This document shows positions 36,239 to 44,270 of a stretch of 64,000 bases of DNA, piece by piece. The notes below the pieces were generated by a model. It had not been told where the DNA came from, did no database searches, and saw nothing but the letters and a program-made list of their open reading frames with translations. The stretch lies in contig PBSM01000098.1 of the NCBI GenBank assembly GCA_002726245.1, positions 1 through 64,000 of the forward strand, written 5' to 3'. The position numbers were made by a program, and so were the translations under genes. The DNA comes from Planctomycetaceae bacterium (GTDB lineage Bacteria; Planctomycetota; Planctomycetia; Pirellulales; Pirellulaceae). Numbering within the stretch: position 1 is the stretch's first letter; each line of letters starts with the position of its first letter.

Positions 36239-37096
36239 TCAAGACAACTCGACGATGAAGTTGGCAAGCCCGGCCCGAATCGTGTCACCGTTACTTACCT
36301 CCGTCTTCTCCACCGGTTTGCCATTCAACAAGGTCCCCTGATCGTCGGTATAGTTCTGCAGCACACAAACGCTGCCGTCGAAGAATATCTGAAAGTGCTT
36401 TGGCGAGACGCCCCATTCTTCGGGAATGCACCAGTCGGAATCGAACCCCGAGCTTCCCACTGTGATTCGCTGGCCCGGTCGTACCCAGGCCAACAACCGC
36501 GTTACGTTCTCGGCACTCGCTCTTAAGTCTTCGTCGGAGACGAGCTTTAATGTCGCGATTCGCGGTAGGCTGTCCAACGGTGACGGGCCAGCCGCCTCAG
36601 CCGCCGCTGCCTCGGCACTAACTACATCAAACTCAGCAGTGTCGTCCATTTCAACAGGCTTGACCGCCGTGGCGTTATCTTCTGGCGAGTCGCTGATCTC
36701 GTCGCCGATGATCCCCACCCTGATGATCCCCACCCTAAAGAAGGTCTGTCCCGCGAAGATCTCATCACCATCCGTCAAGATCGCCGCCTTGCCGACGAGC
36801 TCGCGGTTCACGCGCGTGCCATTCGCCGAACCCAAGTCGATCAGCCGGCACGTGACACCGTCGAACTGGATCTCAAGATGTTGCTTTGACATCTGTGAGT
36901 CGTCGGGGATCGCGAGATCGACATGTTCGCTCATGCGGCCGATGCGAAGCCTCTCGCCAGGGAACAGCCAGTTTGCGGCCAGAGTCGCGGTCCCGTCGGT
37001 CTTTCCAGCCGCATCGATGACAACTTGAATAATGACCCGGTTTTCCAGGGCGCGTGGCTCGGTGCTCATCAATAAACTCTCCTCGGCGATACTCAC
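36239..37096 (-). CDS. Double-FHA domain protein (T6SS-linked)
   Basis: A 285-aa cytoplasmic protein with two forkhead-associated domains. The first (about 45-125) has LRIGR, then SQMSKQHLEI and GSANGTRVN, all close to the phosphothreonine-binding consensus. The second (about 205-285) has ITVGSSGFDSDWCIP and KHFQIFF with DDQGTLLNG, less canonical. FHA proteins such as Fha1 activate T6SS assembly when a PpkA-type kinase phosphorylates them. Here the gene is divergent from tssK, sharing a 212-nt promoter region, and a membrane kinase lies some 20 kb away in this window, so phospho-control of this T6SS is plausible but unproven. Confidence 0.9.
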   Translation of the reverse strand: MSIAEESLLMSTEPRALENRVIIQVVIDAAGKTDGTATLAANWLFPGERLRIGRMSEHVDLAIPDDSQMSKQHLEIQFDGVTCRLIDLGSANGTRVNRELVGKAAILTDGDEIFAGQTFFRVGIIRVGIIGDEISDSPEDNATAVKPVEMDDTAEFDVVSAEAAAAEAAGPSPLDSLPRIATLKLVSDEDLRASAENVTRLLAWVRPGQRITVGSSGFDSDWCIPEEWGVSPKHFQIFFDGSVCVLQNYTDDQGTLLNGKPVEKTEVSNGDTIRAGLANFIVELS

Positions 37097-37308
37097 TCAA
37101 CAACCTGCGTCGTATGGCGAGATTAAAGAGCCAGTTCTCCTGTTGTGTCAGCGGGAACCACAATGGCCGCAAGCTTTACCACATCCTACGCTTGCGTAAT
37201 CCGCTGAGCATGCTATTCCTATTGTCATCCATATGATAGGCGCTCAGTCGCCGCCAGGTACAGTGGCTCGTCTCCTAGGGTCAGATATTACCACAGGTTC
37301 GGCACAGC
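37097..37308. promoter_or_regulatory. Divergent promoter region between fha and tssK
   Basis: The 212 nt between the start of the FHA gene (minus) and tssK (plus) must hold promoters for both. A palindrome-like CCATATGATAGG occurs near 37229-37240. No clear -35/-10 pair and no sigma-54 type GG-N10-GC element stood out. A cognate site for the FliA-like sigma encoded in this operon could lie here; none is recognisable without comparison to other genomes. Confidence 0.35.
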
Positions 37309-38739
37309 ATGCGTTACTTACCGGTACATTGGTCCGAGGGCATGTTCCTTCGGCCTCAGCACTTCCAGGCGGCGGATCGGTATTGGACCGAGCTGAGTCA
37401 GACTTCGCAGCGTTGGGATTGCCACTACAACTACGGTGTTCAATCCATCGAGATCAGCACCGAGGCGCTGACGAACTACCAAGTCGAGATTACGTCGTGC
37501 CACGCTCGCATGCGTGACGGCACACTCGTTGTGCTTGACGTGGGGAACGAGCCGGATCGTGTCGGCCTGAAAGAGGCGTTCGAGAAAGAATCCGAAGTCC
37601 TCGTTTATCTTGCCATCCCCAAGCTCTCCCTCGGCCGGCCGAATACGGTAGCCTCCGGCGAATCGGCCGACCAACGCTACACAGCGACCACACTTCCGAT
37701 CCCCGATGAAGTGGCGGGCGGCAACGATCAAGAAATCAGCTTCCGTTCGTACAACGTGCGGCTGATGCTATCGACGCAAGACCTGGTCGGCTTTGAGGTG
37801 TTGCCGGTCGCCAAAGTCAAGCGGGCCAGCGAGGGCGAGGCGACACCGCAATTGGACGGAGACTATTTCCCGCCGATGCTCTCCACCGAGGCTTGGCAAC
37901 CGCTGGGTTTGGGAGTTGTGCGTGCCATCTACGACGTGATCGGCGAGAAAATCGAAGTGCTCTCGGATCGGGCCGTCCAGCGAGGCATGACGCTCGCCAG
38001 CCAAGAGCCCGGCGATCTCGAAGACCTCATGATGCTCACCGCACTGAATCAAGCTTACGGTTCGCTCGGCTGTTTGGCGTTTGCGTCGGGTGTGCATCCA
38101 CTGGTGGCTTACACAGAATTGTGCCGGATCGTGGGCCAGCTTTCGATCTTCGATCCGAGCCGCCGCGCTCCTGAAGTGCCTCGTTATGACCACGATGATC
38201 TCGCGCGGATCTTCAAGTGGGTTCGCGTTCAGATCGAGCGATTAGTCGGCTCGCGGAAGAAGCTTGATTACGAGCAGCGGTTCTTCATCGGCACCGATCG
38301 CGGCATGGAAGTGGCATTGGATACTGACTGGCTGCATTCGGGCTGGCAGTGGCATGTCGGTGTGAAAGCCGACTCGGCGACGGAGCGGGAAGTCCGGGAG
38401 TTGTTGCAACCAGGAAAACTTGATTGGAAGCTCGGCAGTAGCCAGCAGGTTGACCTAATCTTTAAACACGGAATTCCAGGCGTCGGATTGAAGGATCTGG
38501 ATCAACCGCCACGAGCGTTGCCTTCCAGGCAGGGCTGGGTCTTCTACGAACTTCGTCGTGATCCCGACAGCGCCGCCTGGAAGGACATCCTGGCCACACA
38601 GACGCTGGCGATGCGTTTCACCGAGGAATTGATCAGCAATATTGCCGAGCTGAAAGGTCAGCAGAAGCTGGAAGTCTCGGCTTTTGGGAAACGTAACGTA
38701 CTCGAATTCGCTCTCTTTGCAGTACCGATTCAAACATGA
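37309..38739 (+). CDS. tssK: T6SS baseplate subunit TssK
   Basis: A 476-aa protein of the TssK (ImpJ/VasE) family, close to the usual 440-460 aa. The diagnostic N-terminus VHWSEGMFLRPQHFQ is at residues 6-20. TssK trimers link the baseplate wedge (TssE/F/G) to the cytoplasmic parts of TssL and TssM. It is the first gene of the plus-strand T6SS operon; the stop overlaps the tssL start by 4 nt (ATGA-type coupling). No unusual feature in the protein. Confidence 0.97.
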   Translation: MRYLPVHWSEGMFLRPQHFQAADRYWTELSQTSQRWDCHYNYGVQSIEISTEALTNYQVEITSCHARMRDGTLVVLDVGNEPDRVGLKEAFEKESEVLVYLAIPKLSLGRPNTVASGESADQRYTATTLPIPDEVAGGNDQEISFRSYNVRLMLSTQDLVGFEVLPVAKVKRASEGEATPQLDGDYFPPMLSTEAWQPLGLGVVRAIYDVIGEKIEVLSDRAVQRGMTLASQEPGDLEDLMMLTALNQAYGSLGCLAFASGVHPLVAYTELCRIVGQLSIFDPSRRAPEVPRYDHDDLARIFKWVRVQIERLVGSRKKLDYEQRFFIGTDRGMEVALDTDWLHSGWQWHVGVKADSATEREVRELLQPGKLDWKLGSSQQVDLIFKHGIPGVGLKDLDQPPRALPSRQGWVFYELRRDPDSAAWKDILATQTLAMRFTEELISNIAELKGQQKLEVSAFGKRNVLEFALFAVPIQT

Positions 38740-39398
38740 CGCCAAGCTTCGCCGCCGCAGTCGATCCGGTTTTCCTGAACGTGCTTGGCCTCCTCGAGCG
38801 CATCAGCAATTCCGAGCGCACGACTCCGAGCGAAGAGCGAGCTGCTATTAATAACGCCCTCCGAGACGCTGAAGCTCAGATCGGCCAGAAGCAAGATTGG
38901 GAACTCGCCAAGTACGCCCTGGTCGCCTGGATCGATGACGTCCTCATCGAGGCTCCGTGGGAAGGCCGCAAGTGGTGGAAAGAGAACGCGCTCGAGGTCG
39001 AACTCTTCAACACACGCGACCGGGCCACGACGTTCTATACCAAGGCCAAAGACGCCGCGTCCATGACACGGCGCGACGCGTTGGAGGTTTCTTACGTCTG
39101 TGTCGTACTCGGTTTTCGTGGCTTGTATCGCGATCAAGCTTCGACCTTCCTGGCGGATCAATTGGGTCTGCCTCCCGATTTGGAAGCTTGGGCCAAGCAA
39201 GCGGCCAAGTCGATTCAGCTTGCACAGGGCCGACCGTCGATCACCGAAGCACCGCGTCAAACCGACGAAGGCGCGCCGCCACTGGAGGGCAAGTATCGGC
39301 TGGTCGGAGCCGCCTTGATGGGAGTTGTGTTGACAGCCGTGGCGGCGCTATTCTGGCTGTTCTTCCTGGGCGGTTCGCTCGGAGGGCCGGCGGTATGA
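38736..39398 (+). CDS. tssL: T6SS membrane-complex protein TssL (DotU family)
   Basis: A 220-aa DotU/TssL protein. The cytoplasmic hook domain has the conserved WIDDVLIEAPWEGRKWW and the LEVSYVCVVLGFRGLY segment, and a single C-terminal membrane segment (VGAALMGVVLTAVAALFWLF) anchors it. TssL pairs with TssM in the inner membrane and recruits the baseplate through TssK. There is no peptidoglycan-binding extension. It overlaps both neighbours by 4 nt (tssK and the tssM-like gene), so the three are translationally coupled. Confidence 0.96.
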   Translation: MTPSFAAAVDPVFLNVLGLLERISNSERTTPSEERAAINNALRDAEAQIGQKQDWELAKYALVAWIDDVLIEAPWEGRKWWKENALEVELFNTRDRATTFYTKAKDAASMTRRDALEVSYVCVVLGFRGLYRDQASTFLADQLGLPPDLEAWAKQAAKSIQLAQGRPSITEAPRQTDEGAPPLEGKYRLVGAALMGVVLTAVAALFWLFFLGGSLGGPAV

Positions 39399-41008
39399 GT
39401 TTCATCAGCCAATTCATCGCATTCCTGATGACTCCGTTTCGCTGGCTCTTATCATTGCCGATGTGGATCGTTTCGACTCCACGTCGCGTGATGGGGCTGT
39501 CGCTGCCAGCCCGCGCCGCGTTGTTTGTTGCCATCGTTCTCTTGGGTCTTGTGCTAACGGTAGTCATCTCGGTCGCCCTGAATCCCGACGGCCTCGCCGA
39601 GTTGGGCGCCTACGTGATGCGTCCGCTGTTCTATCTGGCGCTCGGGCTGTCGATCGTGATTCCGATCATCGTGTTCTTTTGGCTGCGGTTGTGGCTGGAA
39701 GGCGACGTCTCGCGATTTCCGGACATCGACGAAGCGTGGAACGAAGGACTGGCCGCGCTGCAAGAACAGTCGCTCGACATCGGCTCGGCTCCGCTTTTTC
39801 TCGTGCTAGGCCTACCTGACGAGAAGACGTGCAAGTCCCTCTTCGCAGCGTCGGGCATGGACTTGATGGTCCGCGATGTCCCACAAGGCCGACCGCCGCT
39901 TCGTTGGTACGCCGACGAAAATGCTGTCTATCTCGTCTGCCTGGATAGCGCGCGGTTGAGCAAACTTCACACCTTTGGGGGAAACGTTGGTAGACCGAGT
40001 CCGGGTCAATCGGAAATTCGGAGCACCATGCAACCGTCCGGTGATGTCCGCGGCACGATGGTTGCTGGCGGATCAATCCGAGATTCCGCCGCGCCCGCTG
40101 CCGACTATGATGACGCGCCCGACGCTGGTGCGATGATCCGTGGCACGCTCATACCCGGCGCAGCGGCCGGAGGCGGCGGTGCGTCCGCTCCTGCTCCCAG
40201 TTCCGGCTCGAGCATGCTTTCTCGGCAAGATGCGGAAAACCAGACCGAGCGTCTGGAGTATGTGTGTGAACTGCTGTCGCGAGCACGCACGCCGGTCTGT
40301 CCGCTCAACGGTGTGCTGGTCGCAGTCCCCCTGCGATCGGTTCAGAGCGTCATGATCGCCAAGGACATTCCTGGTGCCGCGCGAAGCGATCTCGACACGA
40401 TTCGGAATGTGACGAAGCTCCGCGCCCCGGTGACCGTCATGGTCGCGGGCATGGAAGCGGAAAGCGGGTTCTGCGAGCTTGTGCGTCGAGTCGGCACGAC
40501 CAAAGCCAAGGCGAATCGTTTCGGCAAGGGCTTCAATGTCTGGAATCCACCCACGGAAGAGAACATGGATGCCTTTTCGTCGCATGCCTGTGGTGCGTTC
40601 GAGGACTGGGTGTACAGTTTGTTCCGCGAGCGTGAGGGCTTAAGCAAGCCGGGAAATGCAAAGCTGTATACCTTGTTGTGCAAGATCCGCAGCCAACTGC
40701 GTGCCCGGCTGCGGAGTGTGCTCTTGCACGGCTTCAGCTTCAGCCACGGCGACAAGAAGAAAGAGGATATTCCGCTGTTGTTCAATGGTTGCTACTTTAC
40801 TGCTACGGGCGACACGCCGGATCGCCAGGCGTTTGTGAAGAATGTGTTTGAGAAGATGATCGATTTGGAAGAGGAGTTGGAGTGGATGCCGGAAGCTATC
40901 CGGGAGGACGATCGATACCATCAGCTCGCCCAAATCGGGATGTTTATCGACGCCGTGCTTGTGCTTGGTATAGTAGGCATGCTCGTTTGGAAGTTGTTCT
41001 ATGCTTAG
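39395..41008 (+). CDS. tssM: Short TssM/IcmF-like membrane protein with degenerate Walker A
   Basis: About 537 aa, half the usual 1100-1200 aa of TssM. Two N-terminal membrane segments (about 40-62 and 77-98) precede a cytoplasmic domain resembling the NTPase-like part of IcmF/TssM: PLFLVLGLPDEKTCKSLF sits where Walker A belongs but is one residue short and lacks the second Gly, while LRWYADENAVYLV matches the WWFADEAVLID block. A low-complexity Ala/Gly/Ser insert lies near 205-275. Later FNGCYFTATGDTPDR resembles the IcmF FRGVYFTS motif. It ends in a third membrane segment (LVLGIVGMLVWKLFYA), so there is no large periplasmic part. The ATG at 39395 overlaps tssL by 4 nt; the frame upstream of it is an artefact. 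Position and motifs support TssM; truncation versus family is striking. Confidence 0.85.
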   Translation: MSFISQFIAFLMTPFRWLLSLPMWIVSTPRRVMGLSLPARAALFVAIVLLGLVLTVVISVALNPDGLAELGAYVMRPLFYLALGLSIVIPIIVFFWLRLWLEGDVSRFPDIDEAWNEGLAALQEQSLDIGSAPLFLVLGLPDEKTCKSLFAASGMDLMVRDVPQGRPPLRWYADENAVYLVCLDSARLSKLHTFGGNVGRPSPGQSEIRSTMQPSGDVRGTMVAGGSIRDSAAPAADYDDAPDAGAMIRGTLIPGAAAGGGGASAPAPSSGSSMLSRQDAENQTERLEYVCELLSRARTPVCPLNGVLVAVPLRSVQSVMIAKDIPGAARSDLDTIRNVTKLRAPVTVMVAGMEAESGFCELVRRVGTTKAKANRFGKGFNVWNPPTEENMDAFSSHACGAFEDWVYSLFREREGLSKPGNAKLYTLLCKIRSQLRARLRSVLLHGFSFSHGDKKKEDIPLLFNGCYFTATGDTPDRQAFVKNVFEKMIDLEEELEWMPEAIREDDRYHQLAQIGMFIDAVLVLGIVGMLVWKLFYA

Positions 41009-41061
41009 GTAGACAGCACTACCCTGAGTCGCGGAATCGGTGGTAAGTCATTATGACACAT

Positions 41062-41123
41062 TCGTTTAACGGCAAGCCGAAGGCGACTGGGCCGTTCGGT
41101 ACACCTTCGCCTTGCCGTTAAAC
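41062..41123. repeat. Intergenic inverted repeat related to the 36-kb palindrome
   Basis: CGTTTAACGGCAAGCCGAAGG (41062-41082) pairs with 41103-41123 with one mismatch around a 20-nt loop. It shares the CGTTTAAC start and the CCG..AGGCGA core with the inner arms of the element at 36044-36217. It lies between the tssM-like gene and the 131-aa gene, so it could reduce read-through or stabilise the upstream transcript. No T-run follows. Confidence 0.8.
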
Positions 41124-41145
41124 GCGAGTTGGGAGAACCCAAAAC

Positions 41146-41541
41146 ATGTCGATCGGTGCTTTCGGAGGCGACGACAGCCCTCGTCCCGCCGAGACTGAAG
41201 AAGCCCTCGGTGGCCGCGAAGCAGCCGAACCTGGGGCGCGAGAGCTGCTCGACGAAGTGCTCCGAGAGACTCTGTCTGTCGCGAGCGACTCCGACCCGCT
41301 CAAGGCCGTAGAGCTTCAGAAGCTGATCGATGTCGTCCGACGATACGGCGACGAAATGGCGGAAGCAGGCGTCCTTGACCTTGTTCAATGCCTGCTGGGG
41401 ATGCGCTTTCGCGGTCTGTCGAAAAACAAATCGCATTGGGACAACGTCGCCCAAGAGATCACCCGCACACTGCTCGAAGATCCGCCCAGCGAAGAGCGAC
41501 TGCGGCTGTTCTGGCGGCGATTGTGTGAGGCTGCGGGATGA
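41146..41541 (+). CDS. Hypothetical protein coupled to the T6SS sigma factor
   Basis: A 131-aa soluble protein, no signal or membrane segment. The N-terminus is disordered and acidic; residues 30-131 are helical (LLDEVLRETLSVASDSDPLK then VVRRYGDEMAEAGVLDLVQC and RLRLFWRRLCEAAG). No family is recognised. Its stop overlaps the start of the following sigma factor by 4 nt (ATGA), so the two are made together; a regulator of that sigma (for example an anti-sigma or co-factor) is one possibility, a small T6SS component another. Neither is shown by sequence. Confidence 0.8.
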   Translation: MSIGAFGGDDSPRPAETEEALGGREAAEPGARELLDEVLRETLSVASDSDPLKAVELQKLIDVVRRYGDEMAEAGVLDLVQCLLGMRFRGLSKNKSHWDNVAQEITRTLLEDPPSEERLRLFWRRLCEAAG

Positions 41542-42236
41542 CAACGGCAGGCGAATCGCCCAAAGAACTGATCGAAGAGGGCCAAGCTCTGGTACATTCT
41601 CTGGCCTCGAAGATCGCACGCAACATGCCGTTCCGAGTCGATTTGGACGACCTGATTGCCTACGGGCAAGTCGGGTTGGCGGAGGCAGCTCGCCAGTTCG
41701 ATCCCGAGCGCGGCGCGCAGTTCACGACCTTCGCCTATTACCGGATCCGAGGGGCGATATACGACGGGGTCTCGAAGATGAGTTGGACGAGCCGGGCTCG
41801 ATATGCCCGGTATCGTTTCGAGGAAATGGCGAACGAAGCGCTCGCACAGGCCCACGAATCCAACCCGGGCGGCGCTTCGGCATCGCTGGCCGAAGAAGCA
41901 CGCTGGTTCCGCAATGCGACCGAGAAACTGGCGGTAATCCAGCTCGTCTCCGGGTCTGACGAGGGCGAAAGCGGGATCCGTGCCTCGGCGATCGAAGATC
42001 CAGCCATGTCGCCAGCCGCTTCGGCCGCGGGTCGCGAGCTGAACAAAAAGCTCCACGATTTGGTCGATAAACTACCCGGACCGGAAAGCAGGCTTATTCG
42101 CACCGTATATTTCGAGGGGGCGACTTTGCAAGAAGCCGCCAATCGGCTGGGTATCAGCAAGTCGTGGGCTAGCCGTTTGCACGCGAAGACACTGGAAGAG
42201 TTAGCTCGGCTGCTCCGCAAGATCGGAGCCGATTAA
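41538..42236 (+). CDS. FliA/WhiG-like sigma-70 factor inside the T6SS operon
   Basis: A 232-aa alternative sigma factor of group 3 (FliA/WhiG/SigB class). Region 2 is VDLDDLIAYGQVGLAEAARQ then FTTFAYYRIRGAIYDGVSKM, as in FliA-like factors; region 4 is VDKLPGPESRLIRTVYFEG then GATLQEAANRLGISKSWASR, a complete helix-turn-helix. Region 3 is longer and less typical. It should bring RNA polymerase to a dedicated promoter set, plausibly this T6SS and its effectors. It is coupled to the 131-aa gene by a 4-nt overlap and lies 30 nt before tssA. A sigma factor within a T6SS core operon is unusual; T6SS are more often controlled by sigma-54 activators. Confidence 0.93.
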   Translation: MTTAGESPKELIEEGQALVHSLASKIARNMPFRVDLDDLIAYGQVGLAEAARQFDPERGAQFTTFAYYRIRGAIYDGVSKMSWTSRARYARYRFEEMANEALAQAHESNPGGASASLAEEARWFRNATEKLAVIQLVSGSDEGESGIRASAIEDPAMSPAASAAGRELNKKLHDLVDKLPGPESRLIRTVYFEGATLQEAANRLGISKSWASRLHAKTLEELARLLRKIGAD

Positions 42237-42266
42237 GCATCAGAAGTTGATTGGGAGGAGCGAGTT

Positions 42267-43370
42267 ATGGCGTCGCCAGAGATACTCGATTTTGACAGCC
42301 TGCTGCAGCCAATTTCGGACGAGTCGCCCTCGGGCGTGGAACTCAAGGAGGACTCGGCGGGAAGCGAGTTGTATTACCAGGTGAAAGGTACCAGGGATGC
42401 TGCATCGACCGCCGAGCGTCAACAGAGGGACTACGCGATCCTCAGCGACGAGGAAAAGGAGAACGAACAATCGCCATCGCCTCCCGATTGGCGAAGCGTC
42501 TTGAAGTTGGCTACCGAAGTGCTGTCGCAGCACTCGAAAGACCTATGGGTAGCGGCATGGGGTATCGAAGCACTATGCCGTCTCCACGGTTTTCCCGGCC
42601 TGCGAGATGGATTCCGCCTAACTCGCGAGCTGTCGGAACGCTTCTGGGACGGCATCCATCCAGTCCCCGATGAAGAAGGCTATCTCACGACCGTCGCGCA
42701 GTTGACTGGCTTGAACGGCGACGATTCCGAGGGTGCGCTGATTACGCCGATCGACAAGATTCCGATTACGGACGAGTGTTCGTACGGCCGGCTGACCAGC
42801 TCTCAATACAGGGACGCGGCGGAGGGCAGAGGCGAAATCCCGCTTGAGGCCTTCGACAAAGCCGCACTAGAGACTTCCACGGAGTTCTTCCAGGGGCTCG
42901 TGGAAGACATCACACAAGCTCAGGAGGAGTTCGCCGCGTTGACGACGGTCCTGGAAGAGAAGTGCGGCCAGGGGCCGGACGGCTACTCCGCCGCTCCACC
43001 TTCATCGCAAATCAGCGGGGCTCTGCGAGATTGTTTGGATCGGGTGAAGAGCATCGCGCGCGACCGCCTCGCGCCGGACGGCGAGACCGAAGACGGAGAT
43101 GAGTCCGGCGAGATGGTGGAAGTCGCGGGCGGCGTCCCGGGGGCAAGGAAGACGATGACGCGCGAAGACGCATTTCGGCTGTTGCTGCAAGTCTCGGAGT
43201 ATTTCCGCAAGGCGGAGCCGCATTCACCGGTCTCCTATTCGCTCGAGCAAGCGGTTCGATGGGGCCGCATGTCGCTTCCCGACCTGCTGGGCGAGTTGCT
43301 TCAAGACGGCTCAGTCCGCGAGGATCTTTTCCGTCGCGTCGGGATTCCGGACCCAGATCGGGATGACTAG
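42267..43370 (+). CDS. tssA: T6SS assembly protein TssA
   Basis: A 367-aa TssA (ImpA) protein. The conserved N-terminal ImpA domain contains LLQPISDESPSGVELKED, then DWRSVLKLATEVLSQHSKDL and ALCRLHGFPGLRDGF. The C-terminal part is shorter and carries the LLLQVSEYFRKAEPHSPVSY segment typical of the ring-forming end. TssA primes and caps sheath polymerisation. A good ribosome binding site (GGGAGGAG) precedes the ATG at 42267. It is the last plus-strand gene before the antisense papain-like gene. Confidence 0.95.
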   Translation: MASPEILDFDSLLQPISDESPSGVELKEDSAGSELYYQVKGTRDAASTAERQQRDYAILSDEEKENEQSPSPPDWRSVLKLATEVLSQHSKDLWVAAWGIEALCRLHGFPGLRDGFRLTRELSERFWDGIHPVPDEEGYLTTVAQLTGLNGDDSEGALITPIDKIPITDECSYGRLTSSQYRDAAEGRGEIPLEAFDKAALETSTEFFQGLVEDITQAQEEFAALTTVLEEKCGQGPDGYSAAPPSSQISGALRDCLDRVKSIARDRLAPDGETEDGDESGEMVEVAGGVPGARKTMTREDAFRLLLQVSEYFRKAEPHSPVSYSLEQAVRWGRMSLPDLLGELLQDGSVREDLFRRVGIPDPDRDD

Positions 43371-43387
43371 CTGCATACTTGACTAGC

Positions 43388-43870
43388 TCACGCGACTTGC
43401 TGACAGGCAAACTTTGAGTTCTTGATCAGTGCCGACCAGTAAGTGTGCCCATAATCGCTATGTGTGTTTCCTCGCCATAATTTGTACGGGTCAATGAACC
43501 GAAGCGTCTTACTGGAACGCGACCAACCGCTGATGAGAATCGCGTGTGGTGAGCCGTTCAAAAAATCACCGGCACACCACATCGGCCCCCATCTGTCTAA
43601 GACGTCAACCATGTTATCGAAATTCGCCTTTCCCTTGATATAGCTGACTCTCATCCCTTTCATTCCTAGATGGCTTGCGCAGCGGCCCCATTGTGAAATA
43701 TCCAGCGCATCGTTGGTGCTGATACCGGCCTTGGCGAGCTTCGGGGCGACATCGGATGCCCTACGGCCCTTCTTCCAGCCGTAGATCATCTGGTAACACG
43801 CAAACCAGCAACACTTTGAATTGGCTTGCGCGATGAGGGGAACAGGATAATAGTGTTTGTCTTTGGCCAT
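43388..43870 (-). CDS. Papain-like cysteine protease, candidate T6SS effector
   Basis: A 160-aa protein resembling the papain-like family that includes AvrRpt2-type (C70) peptidases. Expected catalytic residues: oxyanion Gln15, Cys21 (in SKCCWFACY), His109 (SPHAILISGW) and Asp127 (IDPYK). Length is that of a bare catalytic domain. There is no signal peptide, as expected for a T6SS cargo. It lies on the opposite strand inside the T6SS cluster, between tssA and tssB, with its own ribosome binding site (GGAAGGATG) and its own promoter region. No immunity gene is adjacent on its strand, which is unusual for an antibacterial toxin; a role in processing T6SS proteins is another option. Confidence 0.82.
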   Translation of the reverse strand: MAKDKHYYPVPLIAQANSKCCWFACYQMIYGWKKGRRASDVAPKLAKAGISTNDALDISQWGRCASHLGMKGMRVSYIKGKANFDNMVDVLDRWGPMWCAGDFLNGSPHAILISGWSRSSKTLRFIDPYKLWRGNTHSDYGHTYWSALIKNSKFACQQVA

Positions 43871-43915
43871 GATTCATCCTTCCATTTCGCTCAGGCGTTT
43901 GTTTGGGCACTCCTG

Positions 43916-43955
43916 TTATCGCACCATGACGCCAATTATCGCACCATGACGCCAA
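43916..43955. repeat. Two 20-bp tandem direct repeats
   Basis: The unit TTATCGCACCATGACGCCAA occurs twice without gap (43916-43935 and 43936-43955). It lies 46 nt upstream of the minus-strand papain-like gene and about 320 nt before tssB, in an interval (43871-44270) that holds no other supported gene. Exactly adjacent copies of this length suggest an operator or a recent duplication. Confidence 0.75.
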
Positions 43956-44157
43956 TCGTTGCGAGAGTTGTGGAAAAAACGCGGGCAAAGGAACGGCCTC
44001 AGCGGGTTTACTACTGGCCGGGAGTACGGCCACAGCTTGTTTGGCGTTCCGCACAACCACGCTCTTTGCGGGGCATCGCCGTTCGCCGCGTTCCCGCAGG
44101 CTGGGCAAGCTCACACGATTGCGAAGGCGACAGTTTGAGAAACCGTCGCAAAGATGC

Positions 44158-44186
44158 TTGTCAACGGCTTGAGAAAGCCTTACAAC
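44158..44186 (+). promoter_or_regulatory. Candidate sigma-70 type promoter upstream of tssB
   Basis: TTGTCA (44158-44163) and TACAAC (44181-44186) are separated by 17 bp, in the 400-nt gap before tssB, where a separate promoter is needed because the antisense gene interrupts the operon. The -10 matches the consensus at only four positions, so the call is tentative. Confidence 0.25.
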
Positions 44187-44270
44187 CACGACATATCACA
44201 CTTGTGGGGAGTTCGATTCTCAGAAGCAGTGGCTTGACGCCAACTCGTGCCGTCAAAGGAGACCGATTAG

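Noticed and set aside
36039-36242. 67-aa ORF spanning the foldback element
   Set aside because: It is produced by the palindrome and overlaps the end of the FHA gene; not a gene.
38957-39394. N-terminal extension of the tssM-like ORF
   Set aside because: This part overlaps tssL in another frame and lacks hydrophobic or IcmF-like features; the ATG at 39395 with 4-nt overlap is a better start.
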